In this document: in pieces, positions 25,276 to 33,847 of the stretch
Numbering within the stretch: the first letter of the stretch is position 1
Layout: every line of letters starts with the position of its first letter
Source of the DNA: Stenotrophomonas bentonitica
GTDB lineage: Bacteria > Pseudomonadota > Gammaproteobacteria > Xanthomonadales > Xanthomonadaceae
Direction of reading: 5' to 3'
Assembly: GCF_013185915.1 (NCBI RefSeq)
Contig: NZ_JAAZUH010000003.1
Coordinates: forward strand, 248,001 to 312,000
Length of the DNA stretch: 64,000 nucleotides
Made by a program: the position numbers and the translations under genes
The notes under the pieces: model-generated
Seen by the model: the letters and a program-made list of their open reading frames with translations, nothing else
Database searches by the model: none
Told to the model about the DNA's origin: nothing

Positions 25276-25302
25276 GTAGCGCCGGGACCTGCCCGGCGTT
25301 AC
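25276..25302. repeat. Single GTAG palindrome, 'cgccgggacctgcccggcg' class
   Basis: GTAG at 25276-25279 begins a palindrome ending TTAC at 25299-25302, so both ends look like repeat heads (GTAG and, on the minus strand, GTAA). The minus-strand head contains the TAA stop of the next gene. The hairpin separates two convergent genes. Confidence 0.7.
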
Positions 25303-25589
25303 GGGTGCGGCGGCAGCTCGCGGACCGATGCGATCTGGTCCAGCCACAGCAGGTGCTGCTGGGCCGGGTCGTTCAGGTCGTCCAGGCGCAGTTCGCCGTT
25401 GGTGCCCTCGTTCTCGGCCGCATCGCGGTACTGCTGCACGGTGGGTTGTACCGCGACCGTGCCGGAGACGCGGGTGCCGTCTTTCAGCGTCACTTCTACC
25501 TGGGTCTGGCCTTTGAGTTGGGGCAGCAGGGCTTCGAGCGCGGCTATGTCGGCTTGATGGGTGAGGATGGCGGGAGCTGTGCGGGACAT
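25299..25589 (-). CDS. DUF3247-family protein, Sm-like fold
   Basis: 96 residues. The VEVTLKDGTRVSGTVAVQPTVQQYRDAAENEGTNGE region followed by WLDQIASVRELPPH matches what I remember of the xanthomonad DUF3247 family, for which a Sm-like structure from Xanthomonas is known. Role unknown; RNA binding is suggested only by the fold. The stop codon TAA lies in the terminal bases of the neighbouring palindrome. Confidence 0.75.
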   Translation of the reverse strand: MSRTAPAILTHQADIAALEALLPQLKGQTQVEVTLKDGTRVSGTVAVQPTVQQYRDAAENEGTNGELRLDDLNDPAQQHLLWLDQIASVRELPPHP

Positions 25590-25609
25590 TCTGAATCCTT
25601 TGGGGTTCC

Positions 25610-25632
25610 AGCCACGCAGGGCGTGGCTCTAC
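25610..25632 (-). repeat. Single SMAG (GTAG) REP, 'agccacgccctgcgtggct' class
   Basis: A minus-strand copy ending in CTAC at 25629-25632, nearly identical to the pair at 14.5 kb. It lies between the hybrid kinase stop and the DUF3247 start. Confidence 0.8.
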
Positions 25633-25640
25633 CGGGTGTT

Positions 25641-25704
25641 GCCACGTACCGTGCGGTGTTCGGGGTGCCACGTACCGCGCGGTGTTCACGTACCGGGCGG
25701 TGCT
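25641..25704. repeat. Three-unit direct repeat 'cacgtaccgNgcggtg'
   Basis: gccacgtaccgtgcggtgttc (25641-25661) and gccacgtaccgcgcggtgttc (25667-25687) differ at one base; a shorter third unit (25687-25704) ends at the stop codon of the hybrid kinase. Periods are 26 and about 19 bp, so it is not a regular array. Origin unknown. Confidence 0.65.
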
Positions 25705-27871
25705 ATTGCGTATCTGCGCGCTGCGCGGAGTCGCGGTTGGCGGCCAGTACGGTGCGCACGGCGGACACCAGCTGGGCCACCGAATACGGCTTGGCCACGT
25801 GCTCCTGAAAGCCCGAGGCGAGCGCGCGCTTGCGGTCGTCGGCGCGGGCCAGGGCGGTGACCGCCACGATCGGCAGGGCGGCGGCGTCCAGCTTGAAGTC
25901 GTTGCGCAGCGCGGCGGCCAGGCCGTAGCCGTCCATGCCGGGCATGCCGATGTCGGTGAGCAGCACGTCCACCTCTTCATGGCCACCGTCGTCCAGCAGC
26001 GCCAGCGCTTCGGCGGCCGAGGCGACGGCGGTGACCTGGGCGCCCTGCTCTTCCAGCAGCCGGCGCAGGTATTCCAGCACTTCGGGCTGGTCTTCCACCG
26101 CCAGCAGGCGCAGGCCCTTCAACGGGTACGGTTCGATCAGCTGCTCGTGGATCGGGCCACTGAACACTTCGCGCAGCGGCCGACCGTCGGCCTGCGGCTG
26201 GTAGCGCGGCAGCTGCACGGTGAATTCGGCACCCCTACCATGGCCTTCGCTGTTGGCCGCCACCGAGCCGCCGTGCAGTTCCACCAGCTGCTGCACGATC
26301 GCCAGGCCCAGGCCCAGCCCACCGTGGCGACGGGTGGTGGTGCCGTCGGCCTGGCGGAAGCGGCTGAACAGGTGCCGCAGGAATTCGGGGGCGATGCCAT
26401 CGCCCGAGTCGACCACGCTCACCGTCCAGTGCGCGCCGTCGGTGGACAGGGTGACAGTCACCGAGCCGGCGGCCGGGGTGAACTTGATCGCGTTGCTGAG
26501 CAGGTTCCACAGCACCTGCTGCAGGCGGGTGCCATCGCCCAGCACCAGCGCCGGTTCGTCGGGCATCACCAGCTTCATGTCCAGCGCCTTGCCTTCGGCC
26601 ACCAGCTCCTGGGCGCGAAGCGCCTCGGTGAGCTGCGCGCGCAGGTCCAGCACTTCCACTTCCAGCTGCACCTTGCCCAGCAGCATGCTGCTCAGGTCCA
26701 GCATGTCCGAGATCAGCCGCTTCTGCGCCATCGCACTGTTGGCGATCACGCCCAGGCCCTTGTACAGCGGGCTGGTGTCGTCCACGCGCTGCAGCAGCAG
26801 TTCGCTCCAGCCGAGGATGGTGGTCAGCGGGGTGCGCAGTTCGTGCGACAGCGTGGCCAGGAACTCGTCCTTCAGGCGCGCCATGCTCTCGGCGGCGTTG
26901 CGCGCGGCGCGCTCGGACTGCAGCAGCTCTTCGCGCGCCATTTCAATCTCGCGGCGCTCGGTCACGTCGGTGCTGCTGCCGGCCAGGCCGATGAAACGGC
27001 CCGCGCGCGAGAAGCGCGGCTTGGCATTCATTTCCAGCCAGCGCCATTCGCCGTCGGCACGCAGCCCACGCACCAGCACCTGCATCGAACGCTGCGCGCG
27101 CAGCGCGGCCTGCAGTTCGTAGTCGAACACCGAAACATCGTCGGGCTGCACCAGCCCGCGCCACACATCTTCCGGCACGCGCTGTTCGTCGCCACCGAAG
27201 AATTCACTGAAGGCACTGTTGACGAAGCGCGCATGGCCCAGTTCGTCCAGCACCCACACCGGCATCGGCAGGCCGTCGGCCAGCGCGCTGAAGCGCGCCT
27301 CGCTCTCGGCCAGTTCCGTTTCGATCTGTTTGCGGTTGGTGATGTCGAAGAACAGGATCGCCACCCGGCGCTCGTGCGCTTCGCCCACCCGCATCGCTTC
27401 CACCGCATACCAGCGGCCCAGCGCGCGGGCTTCCAGCTCGAACTGCTGGGAACGGCCGGTCGTCGCGATCTGGCCGTACACCCGGTACCACTCGACTTCA
27501 TGGTTGGGCTGCAGCTCGCTCATCAACCGCCCGGTGGCGTCATGCAGGCCGGTATTGCGTTCGAATGCCTCGTTCACTTCCAGGAAGCGATAGTCAACGC
27601 CGACGCCGTTCTCGATCATCACTTCGATGATGCAGAAGCCCGCACTCAAGCCTTCCAGCAACGCACGGTGCAGGGAAGGGTCGGGAACGGGGGCCGCATG
27701 CGGCGCACGTGTAAAGGTCGAGGCAGTCAGGCTGGACAAGGGCGTCAAGAAAGGTAGCGGATGGCGCGGAAGGACACAGCATCGTTCAGAGCGCGTATTC
27801 GTCGCGTCAAACAACGGCCCGGTTTTGACGTAAGTGAACCATGCCCGGACGGCCGTTGGCGTATTGTCCAA
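25703..27871 (-). CDS. Hybrid histidine kinase: PAS-PAS-HisKA-HATPase-REC
   Basis: Up to 722 residues. Two PAS domains (about 75-190 and 195-325), HisKA with TLSHELRTPLTT, HATPase with NLLSNAIKFTP, DSGDGIAPEF and GGLGLGLAIVQQLVE, then a receiver domain with VLLTDIGMPGMDG (phospho-Asp) and VAKPYS. No membrane helix, so a soluble sensor. The start is uncertain: the frame opens with TTG at 27871, the first 50 residues look non-conserved, and a TTG at 27748 is at least as likely. No response-regulator output gene is adjacent. Confidence 0.87.
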   Translation of the reverse strand: MDNTPTAVRAWFTYVKTGPLFDATNTRSERCCVLPRHPLPFLTPLSSLTASTFTRAPHAAPVPDPSLHRALLEGLSAGFCIIEVMIENGVGVDYRFLEVNEAFERNTGLHDATGRLMSELQPNHEVEWYRVYGQIATTGRSQQFELEARALGRWYAVEAMRVGEAHERRVAILFFDITNRKQIETELAESEARFSALADGLPMPVWVLDELGHARFVNSAFSEFFGGDEQRVPEDVWRGLVQPDDVSVFDYELQAALRAQRSMQVLVRGLRADGEWRWLEMNAKPRFSRAGRFIGLAGSSTDVTERREIEMAREELLQSERAARNAAESMARLKDEFLATLSHELRTPLTTILGWSELLLQRVDDTSPLYKGLGVIANSAMAQKRLISDMLDLSSMLLGKVQLEVEVLDLRAQLTEALRAQELVAEGKALDMKLVMPDEPALVLGDGTRLQQVLWNLLSNAIKFTPAAGSVTVTLSTDGAHWTVSVVDSGDGIAPEFLRHLFSRFRQADGTTTRRHGGLGLGLAIVQQLVELHGGSVAANSEGHGRGAEFTVQLPRYQPQADGRPLREVFSGPIHEQLIEPYPLKGLRLLAVEDQPEVLEYLRRLLEEQGAQVTAVASAAEALALLDDGGHEEVDVLLTDIGMPGMDGYGLAAALRNDFKLDAAALPIVAVTALARADDRKRALASGFQEHVAKPYSVAQLVSAVRTVLAANRDSAQRADTQ

Positions 27872-27946
27872 GGCAATTGTTCCGTCGCGTGAACAGGATC
27901 ACACTCCGTAGTGTCTCTCCTTCAACACCCTGACCGAGGCTGTGCC

Positions 27947-28510
27947 ATGAACCGCAAACCCTTGCTGGCTGGTGCTTTGAGCTGTCTGATGCTGCTCGTC
28001 GGCTGCGCGTCGGCCGCGCCGCGAACGGTCACCGCGCCGGACGCGCCGCGCGCGCTCACCGGCGAAAGCCCGGTCCAGGTGAAGTGGACCGACCCGGCCC
28101 AGTTCACCGAGATCCGCAGCAGCTCCAACCAGTTCGAAGCGCGCAGCGGCAACTGGGTGTACCAGCTGGCCGACTACCTGCGCAGCAGCGCCAGCAAGCG
28201 CCTGGCGCCGGGCCAGACCCTGGACGTGGAGATCACCGACATCAAGCGGGCCGGCGATTTCGAGCCGCAGAACGGCCCGCGCGGCAACGACATCCGGATC
28301 ATGCGCAACATCTACCCGCCGCGGATCAGCCTCACTTTCACCCTGCGCGATGCCCAGGGCGCGGTGCTGCAGCAGGGCGATGAGAAGCTGATCGACATGG
28401 GCTACCTGACCAACACCGGGCTGCTGAGCAACAACGACCCGCTGCGCTTCGAGAAGCGCCTGCTGGACGACTGGCTGCGCCGCCTGCTGCCGCCGGCTAG
28501 CGGCCGCTGA
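27947..28510 (+). CDS. DUF3016-family lipoprotein
   Basis: 187 residues. Lipobox LLVGC-A places the mature N-terminus at about residue 20. The body ([62 protein letters not shown]) fits DUF3016, and the [16 protein letters not shown] end is typical. Function unknown. Its 3' end overlaps the convergent alr gene by 14 bp. Confidence 0.85.
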   Translation: MNRKPLLAGALSCLMLLVGCASAAPRTVTAPDAPRALTGESPVQVKWTDPAQFTEIRSSSNQFEARSGNWVYQLADYLRSSASKRLAPGQTLDVEITDIKRAGDFEPQNGPRGNDIRIMRNIYPPRISLTFTLRDAQGAVLQQGDEKLIDMGYLTNTGLLSNNDPLRFEKRLLDDWLRRLLPPASGR

Positions 28511-29573
28511 GCACCCGTGCCACGCGCTTGACCGCGCACGGCAGCTGATAGGCGCTGACCTTGCACAGCGGGGCCAGCACGTCCAGGCGGGGCGCGTCGC
28601 CCCACAGGGTGACCGTGCTGCCCACCCCGGCCTGCGGCAGGTCGGTGAGGTCCACGGTGAGCATGTCCATCGAGACCCGGCCGATCAGGTGGCCGGGCTG
28701 GCCATCGATCTGCACCGGGGTGCCGTTCGGGGCGAACTGCGGGTAGCCGTCGGCGTAGCCCAGCGCCACCACGCCGACCCGGGTCGGGCGCTCGGCGACG
28801 AAGCGGGCGCCATAGCCGACCGGTTCGCCGGCGGCGATCTCGCGGGTGGCGAAGATCTTCGACTGCATGGTCATCACCGGGCGCAGGCGCTCGGTGAAGG
28901 CGTTGTGCGCGGCCAGCGGGTTGGCCCCGTACAGCATCAGGCCCGGGCGCACCCAGTCGCTGCGCACGTCCGGCCAGCCCAGCAGGGCCGGCGAATTGCA
29001 CAGGCTGGTTTCGCCGGCCAGCCCTTCAATGGTGGCGGCGAACAGGTCGGCCTGTTCGCGCGTGCGCGGGCTGTCCAGTTCGTCGGCACGCGCCATGTGG
29101 CTCATCAGCACCATCGGCGCCACCTGCGGCAGGGCCGACAGCCGCGCATGCGCGGCGCGGAACTCGGCCGGGGCCAGGCCCAGGCGGTGCATGCCGCTGT
29201 CCAGCTTCAGCCAGATCTGCAGCGTGGCGTCGGTCTGGAACGCTTCCACCGCGTCCACCTGCCAAGGCGCGGCCACCGCGAACCACAGCTTGTGCTGCAC
29301 GATCAGCGGCAGCTCGTCGGCATCGAAGAAGCCTTCCAGCAGCAGGATCGGGCCGCTGATGCCGGCCGCGCGCAGTTCCAGCGCTTCTTCAATACAGGCC
29401 ACGCCGAACGCGTCGGCTTCGCCGTCCAGCGCGCGCGCGCAGGCGACGGCACCGTGGCCATAGGCGTCGGCCTTTACCGCGGCCAGGGTCTTGCGACCGC
29501 CGCCAAGTTCACGGGCCAGGCGGAAGTTGGAGCGCAACGCATCCAGGTCGATCAACGCGCGGGCTGGACGCAT
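28497..29573 (-). CDS. alr: Alanine racemase, catabolic (DadX type)
   Basis: 358 residues. Fold-type III PLP enzyme with the Schiff-base Lys34 in [10 protein letters not shown], and the second catalytic base in [21 protein letters not shown] near the C-terminus is typical. It follows dadA with a 22-nt overlap, so the pair forms a dadA-dadX unit: racemase converts L-Ala to D-Ala, which DadA oxidises to pyruvate. Confidence 0.95.
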   Translation of the reverse strand: MRPARALIDLDALRSNFRLARELGGGRKTLAAVKADAYGHGAVACARALDGEADAFGVACIEEALELRAAGISGPILLLEGFFDADELPLIVQHKLWFAVAAPWQVDAVEAFQTDATLQIWLKLDSGMHRLGLAPAEFRAAHARLSALPQVAPMVLMSHMARADELDSPRTREQADLFAATIEGLAGETSLCNSPALLGWPDVRSDWVRPGLMLYGANPLAAHNAFTERLRPVMTMQSKIFATREIAAGEPVGYGARFVAERPTRVGVVALGYADGYPQFAPNGTPVQIDGQPGHLIGRVSMDMLTVDLTDLPQAGVGSTVTLWGDAPRLDVLAPLCKVSAYQLPCAVKRVARVLSGR

Positions 29574-30865
29574 GCTTTGGGTTCACTGTGTTGGACGGAC
29601 GCGGCGTGCTGGCCGCCATAACGGAAGATATCCAGGCCTTCGGTGCTGATCTGCGGCTGGCGCGCGCTCATCAGGTCGGCCAGGTAACGGCCCGAACCGC
29701 AGGCCATGGTCCAGCCCAGCGTGCCGTGGCCGGTGTTGAGGAACAGGTTGCGGTACGGGGTGGCGCCGATCACCGGCGTGCCGTCCGGGGTGGCCGGGCG
29801 CAGGCCGGTCCAGAACTCGGCGCGCGACAGGTCGCCGCCGTCCGGGTACAGGTCGCGCACCACCTTTTCCAGGGTGGCGCGGCGGCGCGGCGACAGCGAC
29901 AGGTCGAACCCGCCCACTTCGGCCATGCCACCCACGCGGATGCGGTCGTCGAAACGGGTCACCGCCACCTTGTAGCTCTCGTCCAGGATGGTCGAGGTCG
30001 GCGCCATCGCCGCGTTGGTGATCGGCAGGGTCAGCGAGTAGCCCTTCAGCGGGTACACCGGCAGGTGCATGCCCAGCGGCGCCACCAGCGACGGCGAGTA
30101 GCTGCCCAGCGCGACCACGTAGCGGTCGGCGGTTTCCACCTTGCCGTCGATGCGCACGCCGGTGATCCGGTCGCCGTCGGTGACCAGCCCGGCGATGTCC
30201 TGGTCGAAGCGGAATTCCACCCCGGCGTCCATGGCCATCTGCGCCAGGCGGCGGGTGAACAGCTGGCAGTCGCCGGTCTGGTCGCGCGGCAGCCACAGCG
30301 CGCCCACCAGCGTGTCGGCCACGCTGGCCAGCGCCGGTTCGTGGGCGATGATGCCGGCGCGGTCCAGCACTTCATACGGCACGCCGTACTGGGCCAGCAC
30401 TTCGATGTCCTGCGCGGAGGCGTCCAGCTGCTGCTGGGTGCGGAACAGCTGCGTGGTGCCCAGGTCGCGGCCTTCGAACTCGATGCCGGTTTCGGTACGC
30501 AGCTCGTTGAGGCAGTCGCGGCTGTACTCGGACATGCGCACCATGCGCGCCTTGTTGATCGCGTAGCGCTCGTGCGTGCAGTTGCGCAGCATCTGGGCCA
30601 GCCAGCGGTACTGGTTGAGGTCCAGCCCGGGGCGGATCGCCAGCGGCGCGTGTTCGGAGAACAGCCACTTCACCGCCTTGAGCGGCACGCCCGGGGCGGC
30701 CCACGGCGAGGTGTAGCCGAACGAGAGCTGGCCGGCGTTGGCGAAGCTGGTTTCCAGTGCCGGACCGGGCTGGCGGTCGACCACGGTGACTTCAAACCCG
30801 GCCTGCCGCAGGTACCAGGCACTGGTCGTGCCGATTACCCCACTGCCAAGGACTAGAACGCGCAT
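29552..30865 (-). CDS. dadA: D-amino-acid dehydrogenase small subunit
   Basis: 437 residues. FAD-binding Rossmann motif [14 protein letters not shown] at the N-terminus; [36 protein letters not shown] and [16 protein letters not shown] are DadA hallmarks. It is a membrane-associated flavoprotein passing electrons to quinone. Transcribed divergently from an Lrp-type regulator, as in dadRAX of Pseudomonas. Confidence 0.96.
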   Translation of the reverse strand: MRVLVLGSGVIGTTSAWYLRQAGFEVTVVDRQPGPALETSFANAGQLSFGYTSPWAAPGVPLKAVKWLFSEHAPLAIRPGLDLNQYRWLAQMLRNCTHERYAINKARMVRMSEYSRDCLNELRTETGIEFEGRDLGTTQLFRTQQQLDASAQDIEVLAQYGVPYEVLDRAGIIAHEPALASVADTLVGALWLPRDQTGDCQLFTRRLAQMAMDAGVEFRFDQDIAGLVTDGDRITGVRIDGKVETADRYVVALGSYSPSLVAPLGMHLPVYPLKGYSLTLPITNAAMAPTSTILDESYKVAVTRFDDRIRVGGMAEVGGFDLSLSPRRRATLEKVVRDLYPDGGDLSRAEFWTGLRPATPDGTPVIGATPYRNLFLNTGHGTLGWTMACGSGRYLADLMSARQPQISTEGLDIFRYGGQHAASVQHSEPKACVQPAR

Positions 30866-30921
30866 GAGACCTCTCCAACCGGATCATTCCCTGCACTGGA
30901 GCGTGCCGGGACCATAATTGG

Positions 30922-30934
30922 GGAAGTATATTCC
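30922..30934. promoter_or_regulatory. Candidate Lrp/DadR operator
   Basis: GGAA-gtata-TTCC, an A+T-rich inverted repeat in an otherwise G+C-rich gap, 57 bp from the dadA start and 80 bp from the dadR start. It resembles the short inverted repeats bound by Lrp-family proteins. Position supports control of dadA and autoregulation. Confidence 0.4.
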
Positions 30935-31013
30935 GGCCAAACCATGCAATTTGTCTGTTTTTGGCGTCTCAGGCAGGGTATTGTCGCGCCAACACCCCCG
31001 AGAGGCTGACGCT

Positions 31014-31493
31014 GTGGCTGCCCGTTCCCGCGAGCTGGACAAGATCGACCGCAAGATCCTGCGCATCCTGCAGGAGGAAGGGCGCATTTCGTTCACCGAA
31101 CTGGGCGAACGCGTGGGCCTGTCCACCACCCCCTGCACCGAGCGCGTGCGTCGGCTGGAGCGCGACGGCGCGATCACCGGCTACTACGCCCGGCTCGACC
31201 CGCAGTACCTCAAGGCCAGCCTGCTGGTGTTCGTGGAGATCAGCCTGGCCTACAAGTCCGGCGACATCTTCGAGGAATTCCGCCGTGCGGCGTTGAAGCT
31301 GCCGAACGTGCTGGAGTGCCATCTCGTATCCGGCGATTTCGACTACCTGCTCAAGGCGCGCATCAGCGAGATGGCGTCGTACCGCAAGCTGCTCGGCAGC
31401 ACCCTGCTGACCTTGCCGCACGTGCGCGAGTCGAAGAGCTACATCGTGATGGAAGAGGTCAAGGAAACGCTGACCCTGCCCATTCCAGACTAA
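31014..31493 (+). CDS. dadR: Lrp/AsnC-family regulator of D-alanine catabolism
   Basis: 159 residues from a GTG start with GAGAGG 8 bp upstream; longer in-frame starts cross the promoter region and are rejected. N-terminal helix-turn-helix (ILQEEGRISFTELGERVGLSTTPCTERVRRLE), then the RAM ligand-binding domain (FVEISLAYKSG, LECHLVSGDFDYLL). Divergent from dadA-alr, which it likely activates with L-Ala. Confidence 0.85.
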   Translation: MAARSRELDKIDRKILRILQEEGRISFTELGERVGLSTTPCTERVRRLERDGAITGYYARLDPQYLKASLLVFVEISLAYKSGDIFEEFRRAALKLPNVLECHLVSGDFDYLLKARISEMASYRKLLGSTLLTLPHVRESKSYIVMEEVKETLTLPIPD

Positions 31494-31563
31494 GCGCCGC
31501 AGAACGCAGAAAGGCGGCGCGCATGTGCGCACCGCCCCTGTGGGTCAACTGCCTACCAGCGCG

Positions 31564-31728
31564 TCAACGCTGCTGCTTCTGGTCCGGTTTGCGTTGATCC
31601 TGCTGTTTACCACCCTTCTGGTTCTGCTGATCCCATTGCTGCTGGTTCTGCTGGCCGGGTTTCTGGTTCTGCTGGCCCTGCTGATCCTGCGGCATCTTGC
31701 CGGGATTCTGGTTCTGCTGGTTAGCCAT
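31564..31728 (-). CDS. 54-residue Gln/Asn-rich small protein
   Basis: From the ATG at 31728 (AAGGTG ribosome-binding site 9 bp upstream) the product has 23 Gln and 6 Asn in 54 residues, with K, G, P and D as nearly all of the rest and a single Trp. Repeated Q-N-Q-K-P-G/Q-N-Q-K-G-G blocks are visible. No signal peptide. The codons are the usual high-GC cag/aac, so it does not look foreign. A longer frame to 31875 gives a basic unrelated N-terminus and is rejected. Function unknown; it has the composition of an intrinsically disordered or prion-like protein. Confidence 0.7.
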   Translation of the reverse strand: MANQQNQNPGKMPQDQQGQQNQKPGQQNQQQWDQQNQKGGKQQDQRKPDQKQQR

Positions 31729-31874
31729 AGGAATTGCACCTTCTACCATTGGGATGCGCGGTGTTGCGGCGCACGTACAGACTCGGCGAAAACCGGTTAA
31801 TCGCAGGCGAAAAAGAAGTGAGCGGATGCGTTGACGCCGATGACTGCGGGAATGTGTTGTAAAGCGTTCATGCA

Positions 31875-32285
31875 TCAGGGCCGGATGCTTTGCCCATCAC
31901 CGGCCGGTACCGAGTCGTAGTAGCGACCCGTGCGCGTATCCAGTACGCGGTTCGGACCGGCCTGCTGCATGCCCGGCACGATGCGGCCGTTGCGGTCATA
32001 CACCTTGACGGGGGCGGTGGTGGCCGGCGGTGCAGGCGGCACCACGCGCGCCGGGCCCTGGCTCTGGATCGGATGCGTGGGCAGCGGCTGCATGCCCTGC
32101 GTGGGCGCTCTTATCGGCTGCGGTGGCGCGGACAGCGCGTCGGCGGGCCGCGCCGCAGGCTGGGCCGGCATGGGCGTGGTCACTGGACGGGTATCGGTAG
32201 GCTTGCGCGGCGCGGCGATCTGCGCGGCTGCCACCAGCGGCAGCAGCACCAGCAGCGAAAGGGCCAGGCGGGAAAGGCGTTTCAT
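31875..32285 (-). CDS. Exported proline-rich protein of unknown function
   Basis: 136 residues. Clear signal peptide (KRLSRLALSLLVLLPLVAAA-Q). A Pro/Ala/Thr-rich linker of about 65 residues leads to a small C-terminal motif, VKVYDRNGRIVPGMQQAGPNRVLDTRTGRYYDSVP. I recognise no named family. Lies 146 bp upstream of the Gln-rich gene on the same strand. Confidence 0.75.
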   Translation of the reverse strand: MKRLSRLALSLLVLLPLVAAAQIAAPRKPTDTRPVTTPMPAQPAARPADALSAPPQPIRAPTQGMQPLPTHPIQSQGPARVVPPAPPATTAPVKVYDRNGRIVPGMQQAGPNRVLDTRTGRYYDSVPAGDGQSIRP

Positions 32286-32425
32286 GGCACGTGCTCACGG
32301 TGGGACAGGCATTCACCCTGCGCCTGCCCGCGTGTCAGCACCATGAACACCTTAGCGGGGCGCAGACGCGCTTGCCCAGCGCCGCGCCCGCCCCCATCTA
32401 GCCGTTACCCCCACGAGGACCCCCC

Positions 32426-32893
32426 ATGACTGCTTTCGACCTCTCCCCGCCCAGCGATGCCCAGCGCCAGGCGCTGGAAGCCGGGCTCAGCGCAGACGAA
32501 CGGCGCGTGCTGCTCCAGCACGGCACCGAAGCCCCGTTCTGCGGCGTGTTCCTGGACAACAAGCAGGACGGCGTCTACGGCTGCCGGCTGTGCGGCCTGC
32601 CGCTGTTCCGTTCCAGCACCAAGTTCGACTCCGGCACCGGCTGGCCGAGCTTCTTCGCCCCGTTCGACCGCGACCACGTGCGCGAAATCCGTGACACCAG
32701 TCATGGCATGGTCCGTACCGAAATCACCTGTGCGCGCTGTGACAGCCATCTGGGCCATGTGTTCCCGGACGGCCCGTTGCCGAGCCTGGAGCGGCACTGC
32801 CTCAACTCGGTCTCGCTGTCGTTCACCCCCAACGGCGCGGCCTATCCCGATCCGCTGCAGCGCGGCGGGGCCGAGGCGGAACCGGCCGGCTGA
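32426..32893 (+). CDS. msrB: Cytosolic peptide-methionine (R)-S-oxide reductase
   Basis: 155 residues without signal peptide. Zinc pairs CRLC and [17 protein letters not shown], and catalytic Cys125 in RHCLNSVSL. It shares the MsrB core with the lipoprotein version at 9.7 kb but not the N-terminus. Monocistronic, upstream of motA. Confidence 0.95.
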   Translation: MTAFDLSPPSDAQRQALEAGLSADERRVLLQHGTEAPFCGVFLDNKQDGVYGCRLCGLPLFRSSTKFDSGTGWPSFFAPFDRDHVREIRDTSHGMVRTEITCARCDSHLGHVFPDGPLPSLERHCLNSVSLSFTPNGAAYPDPLQRGGAEAEPAG

Positions 32894-32983
32894 TCGCAAA
32901 AGTGTGACGTCGAACGGACGCCACCCTTCAGAAACCTTCACGTGGTGCCGACAAGGAGATATCCCCACCTCCGCGTCTGCCCC

Positions 32984-33838
32984 ATGCTCATCATTGTCGG
33001 CTTCCTCATCGTCATCCTCAGCGTGCTCGGCGGCTATGTAGGCGCGCACGGCAAGCTGGGCGCCCTGTGGCAGCCCTATGAGCTGGTCATCATCGGCGGT
33101 GCCGCACTGGGCGCGTTCCTGGTCGGCACCCCCATGAAGACGGTCAAGCAGACCCTGCAGGCCTCGATCAGCGTGTTCAAGGGCCCGCGCTACAAGCAGC
33201 AGGACTACATCGACGTCCTCAGCCTGCTCTACGAACTGCTCAACAAGGCCCGCCGCGAGGGCTTCATGGCGCTGGAAGACCATGTCGAGCGCCCGGCCGA
33301 CAGCGCCATCTTCGCCAACTACCCCAAGGTGCAGTCCGACCATCACCTGGTCGACTTCATCACCGACTGCCTGCGCCTGATGATCGGCAGCAACATCGAG
33401 CCGCACGAACTGGAACCGCTGCTGGAAATGGAGCTGGAAAAGCACCATGCCGAAGCGATGCAGCCTTCGGCCGCGCTCAACAAGGTCTCCGACGGCCTGC
33501 CCGGCTTCGGCATCGTCGCCGCGGTGCTGGGCATCGTGATCACCATGGGCTCGATCGGCGGTGCGATCGAGGAAGTGGGCGCGCACGTGGCCGGTGCACT
33601 GGTCGGTACCTTCCTGGGCATCCTGCTGGCGTACGGCTTCGTCAGCCCGCTGGCGGCGGCCGTGGAAGCGCGCGCCGAACAGGACAGCCGCATCTATGAG
33701 TCGGTGAAGACCGCCCTGCTGGCCTGCCTGCGTGGCTACAACCCGAAGATCGCGCTGGAATTCGCCCGCAAGACCCTGCCGTCGAACGTGCGCCCGGGCT
33801 TCAGCGAATTCGAAGCCCACCTGAAGACGGTCAAGTAA
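32984..33838 (+). CDS. motA: Flagellar motor stator protein MotA
   Basis: 284 residues from the ATG at 32984, which aligns with the MLI-x-x-G start of MotA. Four membrane segments (about 2-20, 32-50, 170-190, 200-220); the cytoplasmic loop has the charged region LLNKARREGFMALEDHVERP, and DGLPGFGIVAAVLGIVITMG precedes TM3. Proton channel with MotB. The only strong ribosome-binding site, AAGGAGAT, lies 22 nt upstream, which is unusually far. No chemotaxis genes adjoin. Confidence 0.93.
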   Translation: MLIIVGFLIVILSVLGGYVGAHGKLGALWQPYELVIIGGAALGAFLVGTPMKTVKQTLQASISVFKGPRYKQQDYIDVLSLLYELLNKARREGFMALEDHVERPADSAIFANYPKVQSDHHLVDFITDCLRLMIGSNIEPHELEPLLEMELEKHHAEAMQPSAALNKVSDGLPGFGIVAAVLGIVITMGSIGGAIEEVGAHVAGALVGTFLGILLAYGFVSPLAAAVEARAEQDSRIYESVKTALLACLRGYNPKIALEFARKTLPSNVRPGFSEFEAHLKTVK

Positions 33839-33847
33839 GGCACTGCC

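Noticed and set aside
25641..25704. CRISPR-like repeat
   Set aside because: Only three units, irregular spacing, no cas genes, and the last unit overlaps a coding end.
31500..31545. Terminator after dadR (ggcggcgcgca/tgcgcaccgcc hairpin)
   Set aside because: Stem has a mismatch and there is no T-run, so it may be a structure but is not a convincing terminator.
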